A stretch of DNA of 9,136 bases from JBHJHK01 sp050330975 (lineage in GTDB: Bacteria > Pseudomonadota > Gammaproteobacteria > Competibacterales > Competibacteraceae). The stretch lies in NCBI GenBank assembly GCA_050330975.1, contig JBHJHK010000329.1, positions 1 to 9,136 on the forward strand, given 5' to 3'. The first letter of the stretch is position 1. Each line of letters opens with the position of its first letter. The notes under the pieces are model-generated. The model was not told the origin of the DNA. It made no database searches and worked only from the letters and a program-made list of their open reading frames with translations. Shown here one piece after another: positions 1-5,404 of this stretch. A program made the translations under genes and the position numbers.

Positions 1-185
1 CCCACCCCCGCCGGGGGGTGGTGGCCGCCGCCGTGGCCCCGCAAACGGCCGTGGGGCTGTACCCGGCAAGGTGCCTGGAGGTGCGTCTCAGCCCCGGGCC
101 CGCCCACGACTCCACCGAGAGCCAGGCCCTGCAGCTGATCATCGACGAATTCGATTTGGAACCCCCTCCCTTCTCGGAAGACTAG
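1..185 (+). CDS. 3' end of an unidentified gene (truncated by window edge)
   Basis: An open frame enters from the left edge (first whole codon at base 3) and ends at TAG 183-185. It encodes about 60 residues, with the stretch AVGLYPARCLEVRLSPGP and an acidic, proline-rich end IIDEFDLEPPPFSED. Codon use matches the rest of the window (strong G/C third position), and the stop lies only 3 bases before the next ATG, so this is very likely a real gene co-transcribed with the Imm49-like gene. I do not recognise the family from this tail. Because immunity genes commonly follow their toxin gene directly, it could be the C-terminus of a toxin or effector, but nothing in the visible residues proves that. 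The start and most of the protein lie outside the window. Confidence 0.6.
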   Translation, partial: HPRRGVVAAAVAPQTAVGLYPARCLEVRLSPGPAHDSTESQALQLIIDEFDLEPPPFSED

Positions 186-188
186 TCC

Positions 189-1055
189 ATGGTTCACATC
201 GAACGCCACGACCCAGGGCTCGGGGTCGAGGCTGGGGTCAAACGGCGGGGCGCCGGCAGAGCCCGCCTCACCGCCGCCCTAGAGCAAGCCCGCCAGCACC
301 CCGCCAACCTCCTCACCCTGGCCCAGGCGGCCCTGGATCGGGCGGGCTGGATCGCCGTCGATGAACCCGATCCGACCGCCGTCCCTGAGCTGAGCCGCTG
401 TTTGACCCTGGCCGCCCGGGGGGGGACCGCCGCCTTGACCCTGGCCTTGAGCCCCGGGTCCCAGGGGGACCGCCGCGAGGTGTTTATCGGCGCCGGCCCT
501 CCCTTCTCACCGCCGCCCCACAGCTACCCCGGCCGGCCTCGGGCTCGCCACTGGCTCCAGAGCTACTGGCTGGCCCAGGGTTTGGGGCTTGCGGACCTCA
601 CCGCCACCTTGACGGCGCTGCCCACGACCCCCTTGACCGCCGCCGACGACGGCCTCGGCTGGCGCTGGTGCCGGTGGCTCCAGGCGTTTCAGACCGGGGA
701 GCCCCAGGCCCTCGAGTCCGCCGCCGCGGCCCTTGGGGCAGAAGGGGAGGGAGTGGAGAGCGGGCCCTTTGACGCCAAGGCGCTGATCCCCCTCATCGCC
801 CCCGTTGAAACCCTGCTTCTCCCCTTGGTGGCCGGCGACACCGCGGCCTTTGCCGCCGCCTTGGAGGCGGCGCTATTGGCCCACCGCCACCACTGGGAAA
901 GCCACGCCCCCGCCGATCCGGGGGGATTTTTCGCCCTGGCTCCCTGGGTCCTGGCCACTTGGGCCAGCCGGCGGGGGCTCGAGCTGGCGGTGACCTCCGA
1001 TTACTGGCCCTGGCCCCCGGGGGGCGCCGATGCCCCCGCCGTCCCCGATCCCTAG
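189..1055 (+). CDS. Imm49-family immunity protein (putative)
   Basis: A 288-residue soluble protein, mostly predicted helical, with no signal peptide or membrane segment. It resembles the Imm49 family of polymorphic-toxin immunity proteins as I remember it: an aromatic HWLQSYWLAQGL block (about 121-132), WRWCRWLQAFQTG (158-170), a middle helix LIPLIAPVETLLLPLVAGD (199-217), then a helix ending in HRHHW (232-236), GGFFALAPWVLATWA (245-259) and the terminal SDYWP (270-274), which matches the S-x-Y-L-P ending typical of Imm49. Members are thought to bind and neutralise a cognate toxin in the cytoplasm; the toxin partner here is unknown. The ATG at 189 is supported by GGAAG at 176-180, 8 bases upstream, and follows the previous stop by 3 bases, implying one operon. 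The coding region contains an 8-G tract at 418-425. The family assignment is by motif pattern only; the biological role is inferred. Confidence 0.68.
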   Translation: MVHIERHDPGLGVEAGVKRRGAGRARLTAALEQARQHPANLLTLAQAALDRAGWIAVDEPDPTAVPELSRCLTLAARGGTAALTLALSPGSQGDRREVFIGAGPPFSPPPHSYPGRPRARHWLQSYWLAQGLGLADLTATLTALPTTPLTAADDGLGWRWCRWLQAFQTGEPQALESAAAALGAEGEGVESGPFDAKALIPLIAPVETLLLPLVAGDTAAFAAALEAALLAHRHHWESHAPADPGGFFALAPWVLATWASRRGLELAVTSDYWPWPPGGADAPAVPDP

Positions 1056-1083
1056 CCGTGGCACCGTCGTCGGCAAAGCGCGC

Positions 1084-1089
1084 TACAAT
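1084..1089 (+). promoter_or_regulatory. Candidate -10 element (TACAAT) for the phosphatase-transport operon
   Basis: TACAAT matches the sigma-70 -10 consensus at five of six positions and lies in the 141-base gap between the Imm49-like gene (stop 1053-1055) and the phosphatase start at 1197. No good -35 hexamer is found 16-18 bases upstream. If used, transcription would start near 1096 and give a leader of about 100 bases holding the paired CCTCGAGG elements. The gap holds no other recognised feature. Confidence 0.35.
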
Positions 1090-1116
1090 GCCCCGAACGG
1101 CGACCCATCAACCCTG

Positions 1117-1187
1117 CCTCGAGGCGAGAACAGGTGGCCAGCGGGCGGTTTTTCCGCTAAGTTTTGAGGTTGGTAATCCCCTCGAGG
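1117..1187 (+). promoter_or_regulatory. Leader with two self-complementary CCTCGAGG copies, the second overlapping the phosphatase RBS
   Basis: CCTCGAGG occurs at 1117-1124 (inside the 10-base palindrome GCCTCGAGGC, 1116-1125) and again at 1180-1187. Because the octamer is its own reverse complement, the two copies could form an 8-base-pair RNA helix around a 55-base loop. The downstream copy contains the GAGG of the ribosome binding site (AGGAGA 1185-1190, 6 bases before GTG 1197), so pairing would hide that site. A small inner hairpin is also possible (AGCGG 1140-1144 with CCGCT 1154-1158). The repeats and complementarity are seen directly; regulation is inference. The same octamers could instead be a DNA operator. 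Confidence 0.3.
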
Positions 1188-1196
1188 AGACCCATT

Positions 1197-2207
1197 GTGA
1201 ATGAAGATCCCACCACAGCCCCCCTCCCCTTTGACCTGACGGGCCCCTGGCGCCGTCTGTACGCCATCGGCGACGTCCATGGCGACCTGGACGCCTTGGT
1301 GCGCATCTTCAGGGGTCTGGAGGTGATCGACGACGCCGGAAACTGGTCGGCGCCCGAGACGCTGCTGGTGATGTTGGGTGACCTCAACGATCGGGGGTTT
1401 GACTCGGTCAACGTCATGGGTTGGATCATGGATCTCCAACCCCAGGCCGAAGCCCTGGGCAGTCGCCTGGTGCCGCTCCTCGGCAACCACGAAGTCCTGG
1501 GGGCGTTGGGGGAGTACTTCTACATCCATCCCCGGGAGGGACAGGAACTCAAGGACTTCAGCCACGGCCAATACCGGGGTGTGGAGGCGGTGTTCCGCGG
1601 CGAGAGCCCCTACGCCCGCTGGCTGCGCACCCGCTCCACCGTGGTCAAGGCCAATGACCACTTGTTCATCCACGCCGGATTGGGCCCCTGGGCCCTGGAG
1701 GCGGATACCCAGTGGATCAACGCCACCATGCGCCAATGGGTGACCTACTGCCAAGGGCTAGGTGACCGCCCCCAGGAGGGGAGTCTGTGGCTCATCGCCC
1801 CCAATTTTCCGGGCCCGGTGTGGACCAGCCAGTTCCGCGTGGTCCCCGAAGACCAGGTGGACCGCCAAGCTTTGGCGGTGGCGGTGGAGGCGCTGGAACA
1901 GGCCCTGGCCCGCTGGGGGGCTCGTCGGCTGGTGGTGGGCCACCGTCCCACCGACCAGATGGATTTCCACATCGCCCATCCCCACCCCTTTTACGGCACC
2001 TCGGTGGGCCTCCTCGCCACTGGCATCTGTCGCTTCTACGAGGGACGGCTGTCGGCCTTGGAGATCGACGGCGACGTGTTGACCCCCCACTACTTTCCCC
2101 GGGGCGACCGAGAAACCCCCCTCACCGAGGCCCTGCGCCATGGCCAACAGCTGCGGCGCCAAGCCATGAGTGACCCGGCCTCCCCTGCAGATGTCGACAA
2201 TCCATGA
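1197..2207 (+). CDS. PPP-type metallophosphatase (calcineurin-like phosphoesterase)
   Basis: A 336-residue cytoplasmic protein with the full set of PPP/calcineurin-like metallophosphatase motifs: GDVHG (25-29), GDLNDRG (61-67), GNHE (96-99), HAGL (159-162) and GHRPT (248-252). By family knowledge D26, H28, D62, N97, H159 and H249 bind two metal ions and H98 is the catalytic acid. It should remove phosphate from phosphoproteins or small phospho-metabolites; the layout resembles bacterial serine/threonine phosphatases of the Shewanella-like type, but the substrate cannot be read from sequence. GTG 1197 is preferred because AGGAGA at 1185-1190 sits 6 bases upstream; a TTG at 1164 would add 11 residues but lacks such a site. 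Its stop (2205-2207) overlaps the ATG of the ABC ATPase gene in an ATGA, implying translational coupling and a link between dephosphorylation and amino-acid import. This pairing is unusual. The phosphatase class is firm; the functional link is inferred. Confidence 0.88.
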   Translation: MNEDPTTAPLPFDLTGPWRRLYAIGDVHGDLDALVRIFRGLEVIDDAGNWSAPETLLVMLGDLNDRGFDSVNVMGWIMDLQPQAEALGSRLVPLLGNHEVLGALGEYFYIHPREGQELKDFSHGQYRGVEAVFRGESPYARWLRTRSTVVKANDHLFIHAGLGPWALEADTQWINATMRQWVTYCQGLGDRPQEGSLWLIAPNFPGPVWTSQFRVVPEDQVDRQALAVAVEALEQALARWGARRLVVGHRPTDQMDFHIAHPHPFYGTSVGLLATGICRFYEGRLSALEIDGDVLTPHYFPRGDRETPLTEALRHGQQLRRQAMSDPASPADVDNP

Positions 2208-3019
2208 GCCAATCTCAAATCGCCAACCCCGCCCTGGAACAAACGGCCCCCAAAGCCCTGGTCGCCGCCGATATCCACAAGGCCTTTGGCCAGGTCGCCG
2301 TCCTCAAGGGCCTGTCCATGGCGGCCAACCAGGGGGATGTGATCTCCATCCTCGGGGCGTCGGGTTCGGGTAAAAGCACCTTCTTGCGCTGTATCAACCT
2401 CCTGGAGATGCCCGACGCCGGCACCATCACCGTCCACGGCGAAACCCTGCACATCCGCCGCGACCGGCGGGGCCGCGGCCGACCGGCCGATGCTCGCCAG
2501 GTGGAGCGGATTCGCACCCGCCTCGGTATGGTGTTCCAGAGCTTCAATCTGTGGGCCCATATGGCGGTGCTGGAGAACATCACCGAAGCCCCCATCCACG
2601 TCCTCAAGGTGCCCCGCCGGGAGGCCGTGGAGCGGGCCGAGGCTCTGCTGCAAAAGGTGGGGATGTACGAGCGCCGCCACTACTACCCGGCCCATATCTC
2701 CGGTGGCCAGCAGCAGCGGGCCGCCATTGCCCGGGCGTTGGCCATGGAACCCACGGTGATGCTGTTCGACGAGCCCACCTCGGCCCTAGACCCCGAGTTG
2801 GTGGGGGGAGTACTCAAGGTGATGGGGGAGTTGGCCGCCGAGGGCCGCACCATGATCGTGGTGACCCACGAGATGGCCTTTGCCCGGGAAGTGTCTTCCC
2901 ACGTGGTGTTCTTGCACCAGGGGCAGGTGGAAGAAGCGGGCTCCCCGGCCAAGGTCTTTGACGATCCCGATTCGAGCCGTTGCCGTCAGTTCCTCGGCGG
3001 TTTAGCGGCCCACCGCTGA
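2204..3019 (+). CDS. hisP: Polar (basic) amino-acid ABC importer, ATP-binding subunit, HisP/AotP-like
   Basis: A 271-residue cytoplasmic ATPase that powers the HisQ/HisM-like permease pair. All ABC motifs are intact: Walker A GASGSGKST (51-59), Q-loop Q112 in MVFQSFNLWAH, signature SGGQ (166-169), Walker B VMLFDE (185-190), D-loop SALD (193-196) and switch histidine H222 in VVTHEM. The segment after Walker A carries the charged insertion (about 83-105) found in HisP, and FNLWAHMAVLENITEAP and LDPELVGGVLKVM are close to the HisP/AotP/OccP group rather than to E. coli ArtP. Compared with HisP it has an extra N-terminal stretch of about 15 residues. It starts within the stop codon of the phosphatase (ATGA, 4-base overlap) and precedes binding protein 1 by 33 bases. 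It should act at the inner membrane in import of arginine, lysine, ornithine or histidine; which one is not decided by the ATPase. Confidence 0.94.
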   Translation: MSQSQIANPALEQTAPKALVAADIHKAFGQVAVLKGLSMAANQGDVISILGASGSGKSTFLRCINLLEMPDAGTITVHGETLHIRRDRRGRGRPADARQVERIRTRLGMVFQSFNLWAHMAVLENITEAPIHVLKVPRREAVERAEALLQKVGMYERRHYYPAHISGGQQQRAAIARALAMEPTVMLFDEPTSALDPELVGGVLKVMGELAAEGRTMIVVTHEMAFAREVSSHVVFLHQGQVEEAGSPAKVFDDPDSSRCRQFLGGLAAHR

Positions 3020-3038
3020 TGGCGCCATAGACGCGCCA
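3020..3038 (+). other. Intercistronic hairpin between ATPase and binding-protein genes
   Basis: TGGCGC (3020-3025) and GCGCCA (3033-3038) form a perfect 6-base-pair stem with a 7-base loop. It starts right after the ATPase stop and ends 2 bases before the AGGAG ribosome binding site (3041-3045) of the next gene. There is no T tract, so it is not a classical terminator; an mRNA processing or stabilising role for the binding-protein message is possible. Confidence 0.4.
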
Positions 3039-3052
3039 CGAGGAGTTTAGCC

Positions 3053-3829
3053 ATGTATTCCCTGCGCCTGTGGTTGGTCTGCTGCTGGCTCGCCTGTGCC
3101 TTGACATTCATCCCCGCCGCCGCCCAAGAGCGGCTGCGCATCGCCATCGAGGGGGCCTTCCCCCCCTTTAGCGCCGTCGACGGCGCCGGCGAACTGGTGG
3201 GTTTCGACGTGGACATCGCCCGGGCCCTCTGCGAAGAGATGACGGTGGAGTGCACCTTGGTGCAACAGGATTGGGACGGGATCATCCCCGGGCTTTTGGC
3301 CCGCAAGTACGATGCCATCATCGCCTCCATGAGCATCACCGAAGAGCGCAAAAAGAGCGTCGCCTTCACCGACAAGTACTACCAGACCCCGGCGCGCTTT
3401 TTGGTGCCCAAGGACTCCAACCTGGAGATTTCTCCCCCGGGTCTGGCGGGCAAGACCATCGGCGTCCAGCGGGCCACCATTTGGGACCGCTACATCAGCG
3501 CCCAGTACCCCGACGCCGACATCAAGCGCTACGCCAGCCAAGACGAGATCTATTTGGATATGGCCGCCGGTCGGGTGGACGCCACCTTCGTCGACGCCTT
3601 GGCGGCTCGAGGCGGCTTTTTAAACACCCCCAAGGGAGCGGATTACACCTTCAAGGGCCCCACCATCACCGACCCCAAGTGGGTGGGGGAGGGCATTGGC
3701 AGCGCCCTGCGCAAGGGCGACGATCCCCTGCGCCAGCGCTTCAACGACGCCATTGCCAACCTCCGCGCCGATGGCACCTACGACGCCATCCGCAGCCGCT
3801 ACTTCGACTTCGACATCTACGGGGACTGA
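3053..3829 (+). CDS. Periplasmic amino-acid-binding protein 1 (HisJ/LAO family, SBP type 3)
   Basis: A 258-residue secreted solute-binding protein of the ABC importer. Residues 1 to about 24 are a Sec signal peptide (LRLWLVCCWLACALTF core, PAAAQ near the cut). The mature part aligns throughout with HisJ and LAO-binding protein: Cys60 and Cys67 match the Cys38-Cys45 disulphide, S92, S94, R99 and D181 match the alpha-amino/carboxylate ligands S70, S72, R77 and D161, and the end YFDFDIYGD is nearly that of LAO. Asp11 of LAO is replaced by Glu33, Tyr14 by Phe36 and Ser69 by Ala91. An acidic residue at site 11 fits a basic amino acid, but the exact ligand is unknown. ATG 3053 has AGGAG at 3041-3045, 7 bases upstream. 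It is a paralogue of the protein at 5405-6178 and delivers substrate to the permeases encoded just downstream. Confidence 0.93.
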   Translation: MYSLRLWLVCCWLACALTFIPAAAQERLRIAIEGAFPPFSAVDGAGELVGFDVDIARALCEEMTVECTLVQQDWDGIIPGLLARKYDAIIASMSITEERKKSVAFTDKYYQTPARFLVPKDSNLEISPPGLAGKTIGVQRATIWDRYISAQYPDADIKRYASQDEIYLDMAAGRVDATFVDALAARGGFLNTPKGADYTFKGPTITDPKWVGEGIGSALRKGDDPLRQRFNDAIANLRADGTYDAIRSRYFDFDIYGD

Positions 3830-3847
3830 AGGTCGAGCCCGTGGCCG

Positions 3848-3868
3848 GGCGGCGCTTGATTTGCCGCC
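3848..3868 (+). other. First hairpin in the binding protein 1 - hisQ gap
   Basis: GGCGGC (3848-3853) pairs with GCCGCC (3863-3868) around a 9-base loop. It begins about 18 bases after the binding-protein stop and has no following T tract. Hairpins after the binding-protein gene are a known way, as in hisJ-hisQ of enteric bacteria, to keep binding protein more abundant than permease; that role here is inferred. Confidence 0.42.
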
Positions 3869-3883
3869 ATCAGGGACTACTAT
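3856..3883 (+). promoter_or_regulatory. Candidate internal promoter for hisQ-hisM
   Basis: TTGATT (3856-3861) and TACTAT (3878-3883) each match the sigma-70 -35 and -10 consensus at four of six positions, with a 16-base spacer. Transcription would begin near 3890, about 28 bases before the hisQ ATG. The elements overlap the two hairpins in this gap, so this is an alternative or additional reading of the same 88 bases. Confidence 0.25.
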
Positions 3884-3897
3884 CCTTTGGAAGTCCC
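3873..3897 (+). other. Second hairpin in the binding protein 1 - hisQ gap
   Basis: GGGACT (3873-3878) pairs with AGTCCC (3892-3897) around a 13-base loop. It is followed by an A-rich run (GCAAAACAAATTAA) rather than T residues, and ends 20 bases before the hisQ ATG. With the preceding hairpin it may act as an mRNA 3'-end barrier for the binding-protein message. Confidence 0.38.
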
Positions 3898-3917
3898 GCA
3901 AAACAAATTAACCGCCC

Positions 3918-4607
3918 ATGCTCGATCTCCACGGCTACGGCCCAAGCCTCCTCCAGGGGGCTTGGCTCACCCTCGCGGTCGCCCTGTTGTCCCTCGTCCT
4001 CGCCGTCGTGTTGGGCATCCTTGGCGCCCTAGCCAAGTTGTCCTCCAAGGCCCCCTTGCGCTGGCTCGCCGAAGTCTACACCACCTTGATCCGCGGCATC
4101 CCAGACTTGGTGTTGATGCTGTTGATCTTTTACGGCGGCCAGATCGCCGTCAACGACCTGGTGTACCGTTTGGGCTTCGACGTCTACATCGACATCAACC
4201 CCTTTATCGCCGGGGTGATTACCATCGGCTTTATCTTTGGCGCCTACATGACCGAGACCTTTCGGGGCGCCATGTTGGCCGTGCCCCGGGGCCAGTTGGA
4301 GGCGGGCTACGCCTTTGGCATGGGCCCCCGCCAGGTCTTCGTGCGGATACTGTTTCCCCAGATGGTGCGCCATGCCCTGCCGAGTTTTGGCAACAATTGG
4401 TTGGTGCTGTTGAAGACCACGGCCTTGGTGTCGGTGATTGGCCTCGAGGACATGGTGCGCAAGGCGGCCCTGGCCGCCGGGGCCACCCGGGAGCCCTTTA
4501 CCTTTTACCTGGCCGTGGCGTTGGGGTTTTTGGTGTTTACTTCGGTGTCGGTGCTGGTGTTGCGTTGGGTTGAGGCCCGCTACAGCGGCGGCGTACGCCG
4601 GGCTTAA
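3918..4607 (+). CDS. hisQ: Amino-acid ABC importer permease subunit, HisQ-like
   Basis: A 229-residue inner-membrane protein with about five hydrophobic segments (roughly 12-36, 53-78, 94-114, 155-176, 196-216). The EAA loop that docks on the ATPase is present as EAGYAFG...ILFP (128-147). YTTLIRGIPDLVLMLLIFYG (54-73) and GNNWLVLLKTTALVS (158-172) are hallmarks of HisQ and related HisMQ-family permeases. Length equals the usual HisQ length. The ATG at 3918 aligns with the HisQ N-terminus, but no clear Shine-Dalgarno sequence precedes it, the sequence upstream being A-rich. This suggests weaker translation than the flanking binding-protein genes. It pairs with the HisM-like protein encoded 13 bases downstream to form the channel. 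Substrate presumably basic amino acids, inferred from the binding proteins. Confidence 0.94.
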   Translation: MLDLHGYGPSLLQGAWLTLAVALLSLVLAVVLGILGALAKLSSKAPLRWLAEVYTTLIRGIPDLVLMLLIFYGGQIAVNDLVYRLGFDVYIDINPFIAGVITIGFIFGAYMTETFRGAMLAVPRGQLEAGYAFGMGPRQVFVRILFPQMVRHALPSFGNNWLVLLKTTALVSVIGLEDMVRKAALAAGATREPFTFYLAVALGFLVFTSVSVLVLRWVEARYSGGVRRA

Positions 4608-4620
4608 GGGGGGGGAGGCC

Positions 4621-5310
4621 ATGGATTTTTCCGTCATCGACTGGGGGTTGTTTGTCGAGGGTTTTGACAATACCGCCGTACTGGTCGGGGCAGCCCTGGC
4701 GATTGGCCTCGCCATCGCCGTCCCCTTGGCCGTCGTGGGGGAGTTGGGGCCCTGGCCCCTGCGAATTCCCGTGGCCGCTTACACCTACGTGTTCCGCGGC
4801 ACGCCGCTTTTGGTGCAGATGTATTTGATCTACTACGGTTTGGGTCAGTTTGAGACCGTGCGGGACAGCGCGTTCTGGCCGATCCTCAGGGAGGCCTACT
4901 GGTGCGCCCTCATCGCCTTCACCCTCAATACCGCCGCCTACACCACCGTCATCCTCCAGGGGGCCATCCGCGGTACCGACCGCGGCGAGGTCGAGGCGGC
5001 CAAGGCCTGTGGCATGTCCTGGGGCCTGCGGATGCGCCGTATCGTCTTGCCCTCGGCCTGGCGTCGGGCGCTGCCGGCCTATGGCAACGAAGTGATCTTC
5101 ATGCTCCACGGCAGCGCCATCGCCGGGGTGATCACCATCATCGACCTCACCGGCGCCGCCCGGCTCGTCTATTCCCAGCACTACCGACCCTTTGAGCCTT
5201 TCCTCACCGCGGCGGCCTTCTACTTGGTGCTGACGTTTTTGGTGGTGGGGCTCTTCAAGTTGTTGGAGCACCGCCTGTTTGGCCACTTGCGGCCCCGCCG
5301 TTCCCAGTGA
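4621..5310 (+). CDS. hisM: Amino-acid ABC importer permease subunit, HisM-like
   Basis: A 229-residue inner-membrane permease, the second half of the Q/M heterodimer. TYVFRGTPLLVQMYLIYYGL (55-74) is the HisM/ArtM signature, and the ATPase-docking EAA loop reads EAAKACG...IVLP (125-144). GNEVIFMLHGSAIAGVITI (155-173) is also characteristic. A longer reading beginning at 4438 exists, but ATG 4621 is chosen because it gives the normal HisM length, follows the hisQ stop by 13 bases and has a G-rich Shine-Dalgarno (eight Gs 4608-4615, then AGG 4616-4618). The 8-G tract lies in the ribosome binding region, where gain or loss of a base would change spacing. The protein ends in a positively charged tail (RPRRSQ), as expected for a cytoplasmic C-terminus. 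Confidence 0.94.
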   Translation: MDFSVIDWGLFVEGFDNTAVLVGAALAIGLAIAVPLAVVGELGPWPLRIPVAAYTYVFRGTPLLVQMYLIYYGLGQFETVRDSAFWPILREAYWCALIAFTLNTAAYTTVILQGAIRGTDRGEVEAAKACGMSWGLRMRRIVLPSAWRRALPAYGNEVIFMLHGSAIAGVITIIDLTGAARLVYSQHYRPFEPFLTAAAFYLVLTFLVVGLFKLLEHRLFGHLRPRRSQ

Positions 5311-5320
5311 GGGCGCGGCT

Positions 5321-5355
5321 GGCCACCCCGGGCCCACCGTGGCCTTCCTTTGTTA
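5321..5355 (+). terminator. Possible terminator or attenuator after hisM
   Basis: GGCCAC (5321-5326) and GTGGCC (5339-5344) form a 6-base-pair stem with a 12-base GC-rich loop, followed directly by a T-rich run (TTCCTTTGTT, 5345-5354). It starts 10 bases after the hisM stop. The short stem and interrupted T run suggest partial rather than full termination between hisM and the second binding-protein gene. Confidence 0.38.
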
Positions 5356-5359
5356 TACC
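5351..5359 (+). promoter_or_regulatory. Candidate extended -10 promoter for binding protein 2
   Basis: TGTTATACC reads as an extended -10 element (TG-n-TATACC), which does not need a good -35, and none is seen upstream. It lies 45 bases before the ATG at 5405 and just after the hairpin at 5321-5344, fitting independent transcription of the last gene, as known for artJ in E. coli. The same nine bases recur at 7190-7198. Confidence 0.33.
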
Positions 5360-5404
5360 ATCATCTTGACCTTGTCATCCCATTCACTGTCCAGGAGACC
5401 CCCT

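Noticed and set aside
3..20. CACCCCC/GGGGGTG hairpin at the left edge
   Set aside because: It lies inside the coding region of the truncated gene in a GC-rich run and has no nearby gene boundary in the window.
1059..1074. TGGCAC followed by GGC, resembling a sigma-54 -24/-12 promoter
   Set aside because: The distance between the GG and GC pairs is 11 bases instead of the strict 10, and the -12 part is a poor match, although nitrogen control of such transporters would make sense.
1164..1196. TTG start at 1164 for the phosphatase
   Set aside because: GTG 1197 has a well-placed AGGAGA; the extra 11 residues are arginine-rich and not part of the family fold.
1088..1204. A 38-codon frame with several Arg and His codons before the phosphatase, possibly a leader peptide
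   Set aside because: Its ATG overlaps the TACAAT element and has no ribosome binding site, so the candidate transcript would start after it.
3053..3130. Cysteines in the signal peptide of binding protein 1 as a lipoprotein lipobox
   Set aside because: The residues before each cysteine do not fit the L-[AS]-[GA]-C pattern, and a normal signal-peptidase site near AAAQ is more likely.
4438..4620. In-frame upstream extension of the HisM-like permease
   Set aside because: It overlaps the hisQ coding region and would add 61 residues absent from the family; ATG 4621 has a strong ribosome binding site.
4537..5337. Long minus-strand open frame (266 codons) opposite hisM, and similar ones at 1083-1754, 3047-3541, 4029-4715, 7848-8318 and 8218-8910
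   Set aside because: These lie antisense to clearly identified genes, are rich in Gly, His, Gln and Pro, show no family motifs, and are expected from high GC third positions.
5279..5404. In-frame upstream extension of binding protein 2
   Set aside because: It would place the signal peptide 42 residues into the protein and overlaps the end of hisM.
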